Below are positions 28,075 to 37,189 of a stretch of 64,000 nucleotides of DNA, one piece after another. Location: NCBI GenBank assembly GCA_902790015.1, contig CADAQF010000001.1, positions 62,001-126,000 of the forward strand, given 5' to 3'. The DNA is from an uncultured Eubacteriales bacterium (GTDB lineage Bacteria; Bacillota; Clostridia; Christensenellales; Aristaeellaceae). The notes beneath the pieces were generated by a model, which was given only the letters and a program-made list of their open reading frames with translations, was not told the DNA's origin and ran no database searches. The translations under genes were made by a program, and so were the position numbers. Positions within the stretch are counted from its first letter, which is position 1. Each line of letters starts with the position of its first letter.

Positions 28075-29067
28075 TTGAAAGATTTGCTGGAGATCCGGAA
28101 TCTGAAGATCACCACCCTCCGCGGGAAGGAAACCGTCCGCCTGCTGGACTATGTGGACCTGAACATCCCGAAAAAATGCTCGTTCGGCATCGTCGGGGAA
28201 TCGGGCTGCGGCAAGAGCATCACCGCCAACGCCGTGCTGGGGCTTTTGCCCTATCCCCTCAGAGTCAGCGAGGGCTCCATCCGCTATGACAGCCGCGATG
28301 GGGAAAAAGAGCTTTTGCGCTTAAACAAAAAGGAGATGCAGGCGGTCCGGGGCGGCGAGATATCCATGATATTTCAGGAGCCCATGACCTCGCTGGACCC
28401 TATTTTCACCGTGGAAAAGCAGATGGCGGAGGCTGTCTCCTTCCACCATCCGAACGCCGGCAGGGGGGAAATCAGGGAGCGGTCGCTGGAAATGCTAAAA
28501 AAAGTCAACATCCCCCGGCCCGAACAGACCCTGGCCAGCTACCCTCACCAGCTTTCCGGCGGGCAGCTGCAGCGGATCATGATCGCCATCGCGCTGATCA
28601 ATAACCCCCGGCTGCTTTTAGCCGACGAACCCACCACCGCGCTGGACGTGACCATACAGGCCCAGATCCTTAAGCTGATGAATGACCTGAAGGAACAGAA
28701 CGACACCTCCATCGTCATGATCACGCACGACCTGGGCGTCATCGCGGAAACATGCGAGGAGGTCGCCGTGTTCTACGCCGGGCAGATCGTGGAGCAGGCG
28801 AACGTGGTGGAGCTTTTTTCCCATACGGCCCACCCGTACACCCAGGGGCTTCTCAGGGCGGTCACGTCTTTGGGAGGAGCGACGAGAAAGCTGTACACCA
28901 TTCCCGGCATCGTTCCCCCCGGCGGACAATGGCTCAGCGGCTGCCGCTTCGCCGACCGCTGCAGCCGCTGCACGGAACGCTGCCGCCAGGAAATGCCGGC
29001 CCTCAAAGAAGTTTCCCCCAGGCATCTGTGCCGGTGCTTTCAAAACAGCGGGGAGGTGGACGCATGA
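28075..29067 (+). CDS. Peptide ABC transporter ATPase, DppD/OppD type
   Basis: 330 aa from a TTG start at 28075 (GGAGGGAAA upstream; no ATG nearby). Walker A GESGCGKS, signature [15 protein letters not shown], Walker [13 protein letters not shown], switch His [11 protein letters not shown]. The C-terminal oligopeptide domain holds the cysteine run [19 protein letters not shown] expected to bind a [4Fe-4S] cluster or zinc in this subfamily. ATGA overlap with the next ATPase gene. Confidence 0.95.
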   Translation: MKDLLEIRNLKITTLRGKETVRLLDYVDLNIPKKCSFGIVGESGCGKSITANAVLGLLPYPLRVSEGSIRYDSRDGEKELLRLNKKEMQAVRGGEISMIFQEPMTSLDPIFTVEKQMAEAVSFHHPNAGRGEIRERSLEMLKKVNIPRPEQTLASYPHQLSGGQLQRIMIAIALINNPRLLLADEPTTALDVTIQAQILKLMNDLKEQNDTSIVMITHDLGVIAETCEEVAVFYAGQIVEQANVVELFSHTAHPYTQGLLRAVTSLGGATRKLYTIPGIVPPGGQWLSGCRFADRCSRCTERCRQEMPALKEVSPRHLCRCFQNSGEVDA

Positions 29068-30056
29068 GTGAGCCAACGCGGGATAAACTGCTGGACGTAC
29101 AGCATCTGCAGGTCTATTTCCCGATCAAAAAGGGCCTGATGAAACGCGTGGTGGGCCATGTGCACGCCGTGGAGGACGTAAGCTTTTCCGTACATCCCCG
29201 GGAGGTTTTTGCCCTGGTGGGCGAATCCGGCTGCGGCAAGAGCACGACCGGCACCGCCATCCTGCGCCTGATCGAGCCTACCGGCGGCAAGGTGTTTTTC
29301 GAAGGCAGGGAACTGAACAGCCTGTCCGAAGAGGAAATGCGCCTCAAGCGGCGGGACATGCAGTTCATCTTCCAGAACCCCTATTCCTCCCTGAACCCCC
29401 GCATGAACGTCTGGAAGCTGTTAAGCGAGCCCCTGCGGGTGCATTTCAACCTGAGCGAAGCGGAGCTCAGGGAACGGGTGGAGGAAATGCTCCGCCTGAT
29501 CGGCATGACGCCCGACCAGTTGGAACGCTATCCCCATCAGTTTTCCGGCGGGCAGAAGCAGCGCATCTCCATCGCCCGGGCGCTGATCACCCACCCCAGC
29601 TTCGTGGTGGCGGACGAGCCGGTTTCCGCGCTGGACGTGTCCATTCAGGCGCAGATCCTGAACCTGATGATGGAACTCCAGCAGGAGATGGAGCTGGCCA
29701 TGATCTTTATCTCCCACGACCTGAACGTCGTCAGGCACATCAGTTCCTCCGTGGGCGTGATGTACCTGGGCTCCATCATGGAGCTGGGCGAAACGGAAGA
29801 GGTCTACCGCCATCCCGCCCACCCTTACACCCAGGCGCTTTTGAGCGCCGTGCCCTCGCACGACCCGCTTCATAAGTCTAAGCATATCGTGCTGGAGGGC
29901 GACGTGCCCAACCCGGCCTCCCCGCCCTCCGGCTGCCCCTTCCACACCCGCTGCAGCCGCTGCACAGCCGAATGCCGGGAGCAGAAGCCCGCCTTGACCG
30001 AGACCGCTCCCGGTCATTTTACCGCCTGCCACCACGCGGGCGCCCCGAAGGCTTAA
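29064..30056 (+). CDS. Peptide ABC transporter ATPase, DppF/OppF type
   Basis: 330 aa from the ATG at 29064, overlapping the previous stop; the frame upstream of it overlaps dppD and is not used. Walker [12 protein letters not shown], signature FSGGQKQRISIARAL, Walker B FVVADEPVSALD, switch MIFISHDLNVVRHIS. The C-terminal cysteines (CPFHTRCSRCTAECREQ) match those of the partner ATPase. The two form the heterodimeric motor of the peptide importer. Confidence 0.95.
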   Translation: MSEPTRDKLLDVQHLQVYFPIKKGLMKRVVGHVHAVEDVSFSVHPREVFALVGESGCGKSTTGTAILRLIEPTGGKVFFEGRELNSLSEEEMRLKRRDMQFIFQNPYSSLNPRMNVWKLLSEPLRVHFNLSEAELRERVEEMLRLIGMTPDQLERYPHQFSGGQKQRISIARALITHPSFVVADEPVSALDVSIQAQILNLMMELQQEMELAMIFISHDLNVVRHISSSVGVMYLGSIMELGETEEVYRHPAHPYTQALLSAVPSHDPLHKSKHIVLEGDVPNPASPPSGCPFHTRCSRCTAECREQKPALTETAPGHFTACHHAGAPKA

Positions 30057-30097
30057 GCCTCCCGCGGCCCGCATCAGCGCTGTCAGAACCGCAAAAG

Positions 30098-30156
30098 AGC
30101 CCAGACGGCCCGGAGCAGCAGTCCCCGGCGCACGCGGGCTTTTTTCGGGCTTTTTT
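30098..30156 (+). terminator. Possible terminator after the peptide importer operon
   Basis: AGCCC near 30098 can pair with GGGCT at 30136-30140, followed by TTTTT; a second GGGC plus six T follows at once (30147-30156). The long loop makes it uncertain. Confidence 0.4.
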
Positions 30157-30190
30157 GTACTCATAACATCCTTATGTATTCGTTGACTGC

Positions 30191-30219
30191 TTGCAAACAC
30201 GGGCCAAAAGTGATATGCT
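30191..30219 (+). promoter_or_regulatory. Promoter of the glycerol-3-phosphate oxidation operon
   Basis: TTGCAA, 17 bases, TATGCT, about 60 bases before the first gene. Confidence 0.55.
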
Positions 30220-30279
30220 TTATGCAGTTTATAAAGGGCAGACCTGCGCTGTCCCGGAAGGAAACGGGGAGGAGTATCT

Positions 30280-31716
30280 ATGATAGATGTTGCCATCATC
30301 GGCTGCGGCGTTATCGGCGCGGCGGCCGCTTTTGAGCTGTCCAAATATCAGGCTTCCGTCGTAATACTGGAAAAGGAAAACGACATCGCCATGGGCGCTA
30401 CCCGCGCCAACAGCGCCATCATCCACGCCGGATACGACCCAAAGCCCGGCACTTTGATGGCCCGCCTGAACGTACAGGGAAACGCCATGACCGAGCAGCT
30501 GTGCCGTGATCTGGACGTTCCCTTTTCCCGCATAGGCTCCTTCGTGCTCGCCTTTTCCGCGCAAGAGGCGAAAACCGTGCAAACGCTCTATGAGCGCGGG
30601 GTTCAAAACGGCGTTCCCGGCCTTCAGGTCCTCTCCGGAGACGAGGTAAGGCAGATGGATCCGCTCGTGAGCCCCGAGGTGGTCTGCGCACTGTACGCGC
30701 CCAGCGCAGGCATCATCACGCCCTGGGAATATGCCCTGGCCCTGGCTGAAACAGCCGTCAGAAACGGCGCGGAGCTTCGCCGCAGCACCCGGGTGACCGG
30801 CATCAGCAAGATCGAAGGCGGCTACCGGATCGAGACGAACCGCGAGCCCGTTGAGGCCCGGTACGTGATCAACGCAGCCGGCGTATACAGCGACCAGATA
30901 CACGACATGGTGGCCCCGCACGCCTTCACCGTGATTCCCAGCAAGGGCGAATACTACGTGATGGACAAGTCCGAATGCTATCGGGCCAGGCACGTGCTCT
31001 TCCAGTGCCCCAACGAGGCCGGCAAGGGTGTGCTGATCACCCCCACGATGGACCATAACCTGCTGGTCGGCCCCAACGCGGAAAACGTGGACGAGCCGCA
31101 GCATCCCAGCAACACCGCCCGGGGCATGGCGTTCGTGCGCGAAAAAGCCGCCCGGACGATGCCTTCGCTCACCTACCGCGCGGCCATTCGCAATTTTGCC
31201 GGCATACGCGCCAACACCGATATTGGCGATTTCCAGATTTCCATCGCCGCCGAGCACTTTATCGACCTGGCCGGCATCAAGTCTCCCGGGCTTTCCTCCG
31301 CGCCGGCTATCGCACTGGAGGCCGTAAAGCTGCTGAAGGAATGCGGTTTCGCCCCCGAAAAAAAGGAGCATCCCGTCACTACCCGGCGCAAAAAGCGCTT
31401 CCGCTTTATGTCGGAGGAGGAACGCAAAGCGGCCGTCAGCGAGAACCCGCTGTACGGCCGGGTCATCTGCCGGTGCGAAACCGTCACCGAGGGCGAGATC
31501 GTGGACGCCATTCACAGTCCCATCCCCCCGTGCAGCGTGGACGGCGTCAAGCGCCGCGCCGGCAGCGGCATGGGCCGGTGCCAGGGCGGCTTCTGCGGCC
31601 CCCGCGTGGTGGACATCCTTTCCCGCGAGCTGGGCATAAGCCCCCTTTGTGTCCTGCAGGACGGCGAAGGCAGCTTTATCCTGATGGAAGAAACCAAAAA
31701 GGAGGCGCAAGCTTGA
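30280..31716 (+). CDS. GlpA-like FAD-dependent glycerol-3-phosphate dehydrogenase with C-terminal BFD-type [2Fe-2S] domain
   Basis: 478 aa, start after GGGGAGGAG. N-terminal FAD fold with GCGVIGAAAAFELSKY, then a DAO-type oxidoreductase body ending FAGIRANTDIGDF and GIKSPGLSSAPAIA. The last 80 residues carry CRCETVTEGEIVDAI, then CSVDGVKRRAGSGMGRCQGGFC, the cysteine layout of BFD-like [2Fe-2S] domains as in GlpA. It oxidises glycerol-3-phosphate to dihydroxyacetone phosphate in the characterised relatives. First of three genes always found together in Clostridia and Thermotogales. The electron acceptor is not evident from sequence. Confidence 0.87.
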   Translation: MIDVAIIGCGVIGAAAAFELSKYQASVVILEKENDIAMGATRANSAIIHAGYDPKPGTLMARLNVQGNAMTEQLCRDLDVPFSRIGSFVLAFSAQEAKTVQTLYERGVQNGVPGLQVLSGDEVRQMDPLVSPEVVCALYAPSAGIITPWEYALALAETAVRNGAELRRSTRVTGISKIEGGYRIETNREPVEARYVINAAGVYSDQIHDMVAPHAFTVIPSKGEYYVMDKSECYRARHVLFQCPNEAGKGVLITPTMDHNLLVGPNAENVDEPQHPSNTARGMAFVREKAARTMPSLTYRAAIRNFAGIRANTDIGDFQISIAAEHFIDLAGIKSPGLSSAPAIALEAVKLLKECGFAPEKKEHPVTTRRKKRFRFMSEEERKAAVSENPLYGRVICRCETVTEGEIVDAIHSPIPPCSVDGVKRRAGSGMGRCQGGFCGPRVVDILSRELGISPLCVLQDGEGSFILMEETKKEAQA

Positions 31717-32969
31717 TGTATGATCTGATCGTGATCGGCGGCGGCCCCGCCGGTCTGGCCGCGGCGAACAGCGCCTGGCAAAAGGGCCTGCGCCGTATCC
31801 TCATCGTCGAAAGGGACAAGGAACTGGGCGGGATACTGAACCAGTGCATCCACAACGGCTTCGGCCTGCACCGCTTCAAGGAGGAACTGACCGGGCCGGA
31901 ATACGCCGCCCGCTTTATCGAAATGCTCAATTCCACCGGCGTGGAGGTCATGCTGGACACCATGGTGCTCGAAATAAACGATCAGCGCCAGGTGCACGTC
32001 ATCTCCGCCGAAAAGGGCTATCAGGTGCTGGAGGCCCGGTCCATCGTGCTCAGCATGGGCTGCCGCGAACGCACCCGCGGCGCCATCGGCATCCCGGGTG
32101 ACAGGCCCGCCGGCGTGTTCACCGCCGGCTCCGCCCAGCGCTACCTGAACCTGGAGGGTTACATGGTGGGCAAGCGCGTGGTCATCCTGGGCTCGGGCGA
32201 TATCGGCCTGATCATGGCCCGCCGCATGACGCTGGAGGGTGCTACGGTGCTGGCCTGCGTGGAACTGATGCCCTATTCCGGCGGGCTCATGCGCAACATC
32301 GTCCAGTGCCTGCAGGACTGGGGCATCCCGCTGTACCTGTCCCACACGATCACCGACATCCAGTCGCAAAACGGCCGGGTGTCCCACGTGACCGTGCAAA
32401 AGCTGGACGAAAACCGCAATCCCATTCCCGGGACGAACCTTGAGTTCGACTGCGACACCGTGCTTTTGTCCGTCGGCCTGATCCCGGAAAACGAGCTGAC
32501 CCGGGCGGCCGGCATCGAGATGGACCCCCGCACCAACGGAGCGGTGGTCTATGAAAACATGGAAACCTCCGTGCCCGGCATATTCGCCTGCGGCAACGTC
32601 GTCCACGTGCACGACCTGGTGGACTACGTGTCCGCCGAGTCGGAGCGCGCGGGGGCCGCGGCAGCCGAATTCGTACTGAAGGGAAAGCGCGAGGGTACTG
32701 CCCTGACCGTACAAAACGGCGCGGACGTGGGCTATACTGTGCCCCAGAAAATCCGCGTGAGCGACGTGGAAAAGGCCGCCGACCTGTTTTTCCGCGTCCG
32801 GAAGGTTTTCAGGGACAGCGTCATCGAGGTAAGATCCGGCGATGAGCTGCTCCTGTCCTTCAAGCGGGATCACATGGCGCCGGGCGAGATGGAGCATATC
32901 CTTCTGCCCCGCAAGATCCTCGATCAGGCCCGGGGAGACACCCTGACCGTGAGCGCTAAGGAGGCGTAA
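31716..32969 (+). CDS. NAD(P)/FAD-dependent oxidoreductase, partner of the GlpA-like protein
   Basis: 417 aa. The ATG at 31716 shares one base with the preceding TGA; GGAGG lies upstream. Two nucleotide-binding motifs: VIGGGPAGLAAANSAW for FAD at the N-terminus and VVILGSGDIGLIMARRMT for NAD(P) mid-protein. The C-terminal FAD loop reads FACGNVVHVHDLVDYVS. No redox CxxC disulphide. Family members pair with GlpA-like and DUF1667 proteins and probably pass electrons from glycerol-3-phosphate to NAD or an Fe-S carrier. The frame extends upstream inside the first gene, but that part is not coding. Confidence 0.88.
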   Translation: MYDLIVIGGGPAGLAAANSAWQKGLRRILIVERDKELGGILNQCIHNGFGLHRFKEELTGPEYAARFIEMLNSTGVEVMLDTMVLEINDQRQVHVISAEKGYQVLEARSIVLSMGCRERTRGAIGIPGDRPAGVFTAGSAQRYLNLEGYMVGKRVVILGSGDIGLIMARRMTLEGATVLACVELMPYSGGLMRNIVQCLQDWGIPLYLSHTITDIQSQNGRVSHVTVQKLDENRNPIPGTNLEFDCDTVLLSVGLIPENELTRAAGIEMDPRTNGAVVYENMETSVPGIFACGNVVHVHDLVDYVSAESERAGAAAAEFVLKGKREGTALTVQNGADVGYTVPQKIRVSDVEKAADLFFRVRKVFRDSVIEVRSGDELLLSFKRDHMAPGEMEHILLPRKILDQARGDTLTVSAKEA

Positions 32970-32976
32970 GATTTAC

Positions 32977-33321
32977 ATGAAAGAGCTGGTTTGCATCGTC
33001 TGCCCCAAGGGCTGCAGGCTCCATGTAGACGAAGAAAACGGCTTCGCCGTCACCGGCAATTCCTGCCCGCGCGGCGCCGCCTACGGAAAAAACGAGATTC
33101 AGAACCCCACCCGGGTGCTGACCAGTACGGTGAAGATCACGGGCGGCGCCTACCGCCGCTGCCCGGTCAAAACGGACGCCGCCGTGCCCAAGGGCAGGCT
33201 GATGGACGTCATGCGCGCGCTGAACGAGGTTGAAATACAGTCTCCCGTGTCCATCGGACAGGTCGTGCTGGCCGACGTCGCCGGCACCGGGGCCAACGTG
33301 GTCGTCACCAAGGCGCTGTGA
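32977..33321 (+). CDS. DUF1667 cysteine-rich protein of the glycerol-3-phosphate module
   Basis: 114 aa. Four cysteines in the N-terminal 35 residues (CIVCPKGCRLHV and NSCPRGAAYG) followed by RVLTSTVKITGGAYRRCPVKTD, the DUF1667 pattern. The cysteines resemble ligands of a small iron-sulphur cluster, which would suit electron transfer between the two flavoproteins encoded just upstream; this is inference. Its stop is 15 bases before the HAD gene. Confidence 0.9.
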   Translation: MKELVCIVCPKGCRLHVDEENGFAVTGNSCPRGAAYGKNEIQNPTRVLTSTVKITGGAYRRCPVKTDAAVPKGRLMDVMRALNEVEIQSPVSIGQVVLADVAGTGANVVVTKAL

Positions 33322-33335
33322 GCCGGGAGGAAAGC

Positions 33336-34139
33336 ATGGATACGATGCGGGACACGCTGCGGCAAAAAAAGCTGTTCCTTTTGGATATGGACGGCACGCT
33401 GTATCTGGATGACGACGTATTTCCCCACTGTCTGGATTTTCTGAACGCCATCAAAGCCCGCGGCGGGCGTTACCTGTACCTGACCAACAACTCCTCCAAG
33501 TCCGTGGACAAGTATGTGGAGAAAATGGACCGCATCGGCATCCCTGCCGGGACGGAGGATTTTTTCACCTCCACCGACGCCGCCTGCGTGTACCTGAAGG
33601 AAAACTGGCACGGGCAGAAAATATACGCCCTGGGCACCCGTTCGTTCAGGGAACAGCTGAAAAAAGCGGGCTTTCCGGTGACCGACCGGCTGGAAGACGG
33701 CATCGACACCCTGCTGATGGGCTTTGATACCGAGCTTACGTTTCAAAAGCTCGAGGACGCCTGCATCCTTTTGGGCCGCGGGGTCACCTATCTGGCCACC
33801 AACCCGGACTGGGTCTGCCCCACCTCCTACGGCTACGTGCCGGACTGCGGCTCCGTCAGCCAGATGCTTTATAACGCCACCAAACGCAGGCCCTACTTTA
33901 TCGGAAAGCCCGAGCCGGCCATCGCGCTGCTGGCCATCCGGAAGGCCGGATACCGTCCGGAGGACGCCGTGCTGGTGGGCGACCGGATCTATACCGACAT
34001 CGCCTGCGGGGTCAACGCCGGCATTTCCACCGTGCTGGTCTTCAGCGGGGAAACTACCCGGGAGGACTGGGAAAAAAGCGAGGTCAAGCCGCAGTTCACC
34101 TGCCAGTCCATCGCGGATATCTGGGAGATGCTGCTTTGA
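33336..34139 (+). CDS. HAD-IIA family phosphatase (NagD/PGP-like)
   Basis: 267 aa from the ATG at 33336, with GGGAGG six bases upstream; a GTG at 33318 would overlap the previous gene and lacks a site. HAD motifs: FLLDMDGTLYLDD (I), YLTNNSSKS (II), the GKPEPAIALLAIRKAG segment with Lys (III) and VGDRIYTDIACGVNAG (IV). The C2A-type cap between motifs II and III marks HAD-IIA, whose members hydrolyse phosphoglycolate, glycerol-phosphate, p-nitrophenyl or pyridoxal phosphate. Its position after the glycerol-3-phosphate trio suggests glycerol-3-phosphate as a candidate substrate. Confidence 0.9.
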   Translation: MDTMRDTLRQKKLFLLDMDGTLYLDDDVFPHCLDFLNAIKARGGRYLYLTNNSSKSVDKYVEKMDRIGIPAGTEDFFTSTDAACVYLKENWHGQKIYALGTRSFREQLKKAGFPVTDRLEDGIDTLLMGFDTELTFQKLEDACILLGRGVTYLATNPDWVCPTSYGYVPDCGSVSQMLYNATKRRPYFIGKPEPAIALLAIRKAGYRPEDAVLVGDRIYTDIACGVNAGISTVLVFSGETTREDWEKSEVKPQFTCQSIADIWEMLL

Positions 34140-34270
34140 CGGCCCGGCCCGCCGGACGGAATAATCCCGTTTGGGAAATATTTTTCTTAACGCGGGAAGA
34201 AATGGGCCTTTTTCATCGTTATTATGTTTGTAGAACCTGATTGAAACCAACGAACCGGGCAGGTGATCGG

Positions 34271-35551
34271 ATGAAGCAAAAATGGGCGGCTGTGCTGCTG
34301 GCGCTGATGATGACGGCGCCTTTCGGAGCGCGCGCTTCCTTTTCTCCCGCCTGGGACGCGCTTCAAACCGATCCCCGGGGCGTCGGCGTTACGGTCAGCG
34401 ACCTGAGCGTCACCCAGCTGAGCGCGTCGGAAGACGCGCTGCTGACGCTCAATAACCTGCTGACTCCCCTTTCGCTATCATGTCTGAGCGCCCCCGCGGG
34501 AGACTTCTTTGCCCTGAAGGGGCCGGACATGCCGGAGCTTCTCTGCCGCATCGAAACGGACGATGCCTTTGTTCCCCTGGTCAACCTGAGCGCGATGGAA
34601 CGGCTGTTCACGCAGAGCCTGCCCGCACTGTTTGATGCCCTGGCCGGCGATCCCGGCCCCGAAACGGAGGAACAAAGCACTTCGTTCCGCGTGCTGGGGC
34701 TGTCTCCCGCAAGAAAATCCCTGACCGTCAGCCAGGAAATATGGGAGGCCGTTCCGTCCAAAGCGCGGGAAGCTTTCCTTTCCGACGCCGGGCAGGCCTT
34801 TTTGGGCACCCCCTTTGCCCAGGCGCTTGCGGAGTATCTGTCGGGGCTTACGCTTCAGGGAGATATGACGGTCCGCCGCAACCTGGACGCCGCGGGCGGG
34901 GATATGGCCTTTCAGTTCAGCGGGAGGGTTTCGTCCCTGGGGCAGGATGCCCGGAAGGTATCCGTCGTCCTGGGGCTGAACGGGGACATCCGGTATCTTT
35001 CCCTGAAGGCCCCCGCTGTGAGGGGAAAAAACAACCTGCAGGTCGCTTTGACCATTCCCGCCGTGACGGAGGCTAAAAAGAAGCACTCCCAAAAGATCAC
35101 CCTGTCGGTCAAGCGGGTGCTGGGCGACGAAAGCTGGTCCCTGTCAGACACGCTGACGCTGACCAATTCCCTTTCCAAAGGAGAGGAAATCTCCGTCTCC
35201 CTGACCCGTAAGGAGGAAGAAAACGGCATGAGCCGCACAGCCGATTTTCGTCTGAGCGCCTCGCCGGACGAAGCGGACGGGCTTATGGGCTCCTTCACGC
35301 TGAAGCTCACGCGGGAGGCGGTGACCCTGTCCGTCTGGAAGGGCGCGCTGCGTGCCTCTCCCTGTTCCCGTGACCCCGCTGTGCTGCAGGCGGCCGCCCC
35401 GGCCGAACAGGCTGCGCAGAAGCTTCTCGAATGGTTTGTAACGCTGAGAAAAGGCCTGTCCTATGAAGAGCAGCGCCATCTGGACCATCTGCTGCGGACC
35501 GGCCGGTGGATGAACGGTCCGTCAGTCTCCCCCCTGCCTGAGAATAAGTGA
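34271..35551 (+). CDS. Secreted protein of unknown function (first of a pair)
   Basis: 426 aa from the ATG at 34271. Signal peptide KQKWAAVLLALMMTAPFGARA followed by SF. No membrane segment afterwards. Residues about 30-210 look helical with several LxxLL-like runs; residues 210-390 alternate polar and hydrophobic residues as in a beta-sandwich (KITLSVKRVLGDESWSLSDT). The C-terminal 50 residues are helical (QAAQKLLEWFVTLRKG). I recognise no family. It precedes, by 17 bases, another secreted protein with a similar plan, and the two probably form one unit. The ribosome site is weak (AGGTGA). Confidence 0.75.
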   Translation: MKQKWAAVLLALMMTAPFGARASFSPAWDALQTDPRGVGVTVSDLSVTQLSASEDALLTLNNLLTPLSLSCLSAPAGDFFALKGPDMPELLCRIETDDAFVPLVNLSAMERLFTQSLPALFDALAGDPGPETEEQSTSFRVLGLSPARKSLTVSQEIWEAVPSKAREAFLSDAGQAFLGTPFAQALAEYLSGLTLQGDMTVRRNLDAAGGDMAFQFSGRVSSLGQDARKVSVVLGLNGDIRYLSLKAPAVRGKNNLQVALTIPAVTEAKKKHSQKITLSVKRVLGDESWSLSDTLTLTNSLSKGEEISVSLTRKEEENGMSRTADFRLSASPDEADGLMGSFTLKLTREAVTLSVWKGALRASPCSRDPAVLQAAAPAEQAAQKLLEWFVTLRKGLSYEEQRHLDHLLRTGRWMNGPSVSPLPENK

Positions 35552-35568
35552 AACGGAGGACAATTATC

Positions 35569-37083
35569 ATGCGGAAGCAATGGATCGCCCTGGCGCTGTG
35601 CGTATGCCTGTGCCTTTCCGCCGCCGCTGCGACGGCTGACGTAGCCGTGAAGGAAACCACCCAGTTGGACAAGCTGAAGGGCCACTGGATGAACTCGAGC
35701 TTTCAGAGCACCCTGAAGGCCACCGTTTCCGAGCAGAAGCCGGACTTTCTGTCCATCGAAGAATGGGCGCTGATCCGCGCCTGGGCGCAGGGATACACCC
35801 TGTCCTTCACCCATACCAACCAGGATTCCACGGCCAACCTGGGCAGCGAGGACGTGCTGACGCTGGAGGACGCCTCCGGCGCCGCCGTCATTCAGACCAT
35901 CCTCGCACAGGACGCCAACGGCATCCGGTACGTCCGCTCTCCCCTGCTGGACGACCAGAATATCTACTACGCCTTTGACTCAAGCTACGACTTCGTGTCC
36001 CTTCTGACCGAGGCCACGCGGGATACCGCCTGGCCGTCGCTGTGGCATGTGCTGTACGCCGTGGCCGCCGCCCCCGCGGACTGGCAGACCCGCGCCCAGC
36101 CCGTGTACAGCCAGTACGCGATCAAGCTGACGGGATGGCTGCAGAATTACGCCCGTACCGTGACCGAAACCCAGACGGACGGCAGCTTCGTCATGACAAA
36201 CGATTACGAGATCCCCGCCAGCGACCTCAAGCAGGAAACGAAGGCCATACTGGTGGATCTGCTGATGGATCAGGATCTTTTAAGCCTTCTTCGGGAGATC
36301 CTGACCGTGGATGAGCAGGCCGCCTACCTGGAAAAGGATATGCTTTTGAGCTTTCTGAGCATGATCGATCGGGTGCAGCTGAACGGCAGCGTACAGATCC
36401 ACCGCCAGTTTCACGACGACCGGGTAAGCTATGAAAGCGTGACGCTGCCCTTCGCCCAAAACGCTCCGCTCAAAGAGCTGACGGTCGTGCATTCCGCTCA
36501 GGAAGACGGCGAGCTGTGGCAGCTTCGGGCCGATATCACTAAGGCGCCCTACTCTGGCGCTTCCGTGGAGCTGAGTGCGCAGAACATGGACTCAGGCATC
36601 TGGGTGGGCGAGCTCACCTGGCAGGGCCCGGCGGACAGCCAGACCGCCGTCAGGCCCGAACCGCTGACCTTCGCCTATAACCTGGAATGGAACGGCGCGA
36701 CGGACGTGAACGATCCTTACGCCGCTAAGTACGAGCGCAATTATAAGGGCACCCTGGTGGTCAAGCCCGACGCTAGCCTCCGTCTGCCCGTCATGTCTCT
36801 GGCGCTTGACGGAAAGATCTATTCCAAGACCTCCTCCCAGACCGCGCCCACCTATGTGGATGTGACGCTCGAATGGGCGGACCTTGAAAGCGGCGCTTCC
36901 GCCCTGCTGAGCTTCAGCGGCAAGACCAATCCCCGCCGCACCCCCATCTATCTGTCCGACGCCATCGCTTCCGCGCTGCGGCTGGATATGCTGAGCGCCG
37001 ACAACCGCGCCATGCTGCTTAAAAACCTGCTGAACAATATTCCCGCCCGTTTCGCGCAGCTGATGACGGCTTCCGCTCAGTAA
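35569..37083 (+). CDS. Secreted protein of unknown function (second of a pair)
   Basis: 504 aa from the ATG at 35569, with ACGGAGGAC upstream. Signal peptide RKQWIALALCVCLCLSAAAA, cleavage near TAD. The N-terminal half is helical (residues 30-260); the second half is beta-rich with strands ending in repeated ELTVVHSAQED-like segments, and the C-terminus is a helix (AMLLKNLLNNIPARFAQLM). Six cysteines or fewer; no catalytic motif, no anchor and no lipobox. The layout parallels the upstream protein although residue identity is low. Function unknown. Confidence 0.77.
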   Translation: MRKQWIALALCVCLCLSAAAATADVAVKETTQLDKLKGHWMNSSFQSTLKATVSEQKPDFLSIEEWALIRAWAQGYTLSFTHTNQDSTANLGSEDVLTLEDASGAAVIQTILAQDANGIRYVRSPLLDDQNIYYAFDSSYDFVSLLTEATRDTAWPSLWHVLYAVAAAPADWQTRAQPVYSQYAIKLTGWLQNYARTVTETQTDGSFVMTNDYEIPASDLKQETKAILVDLLMDQDLLSLLREILTVDEQAAYLEKDMLLSFLSMIDRVQLNGSVQIHRQFHDDRVSYESVTLPFAQNAPLKELTVVHSAQEDGELWQLRADITKAPYSGASVELSAQNMDSGIWVGELTWQGPADSQTAVRPEPLTFAYNLEWNGATDVNDPYAAKYERNYKGTLVVKPDASLRLPVMSLALDGKIYSKTSSQTAPTYVDVTLEWADLESGASALLSFSGKTNPRRTPIYLSDAIASALRLDMLSADNRAMLLKNLLNNIPARFAQLMTASAQ

Positions 37084-37084
37084 A

Positions 37085-37110
37085 GCGCAGGCCCGCCGCG
37101 GGGCCTGCGC
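37085..37110 (+). terminator. Terminator-like hairpin after the secreted pair
   Basis: 10-bp perfect stem GCGCAGGCCC / GGGCCTGCGC, loop GCCGCG, followed by CCGGAATGCCTTTT, so the T-run is displaced. Confidence 0.55.
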
Positions 37111-37144
37111 CCGGAATGCCTTTTCCCCGTTTTCCCCTGTCCCG

Positions 37145-37172
37145 TTTTGCGCGGGACAGTTTTGCGTATAAT
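37145..37172 (+). promoter_or_regulatory. Possible promoter of the XRE regulator gene
   Basis: TTTTGC, 16 bases, TATAAT, with the AGGAAGGAG ribosome site close behind. Confidence 0.4.
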
Positions 37173-37189
37173 CAGGAAGGAGCATACTC

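Noticed and set aside
28752..29063. Extra N-terminal 104 residues of the DppF-type ATPase
   Set aside because: It overlaps the DppD-type gene in another frame; the ATG at 29064 sits in a standard ATGA overlap.
31341..31715. Extra N-terminal 125 residues of the second flavoprotein
   Set aside because: That stretch lies wholly within the GlpA-like gene in another frame and has shadow composition; the FAD motif begins right after the ATG at 31716.
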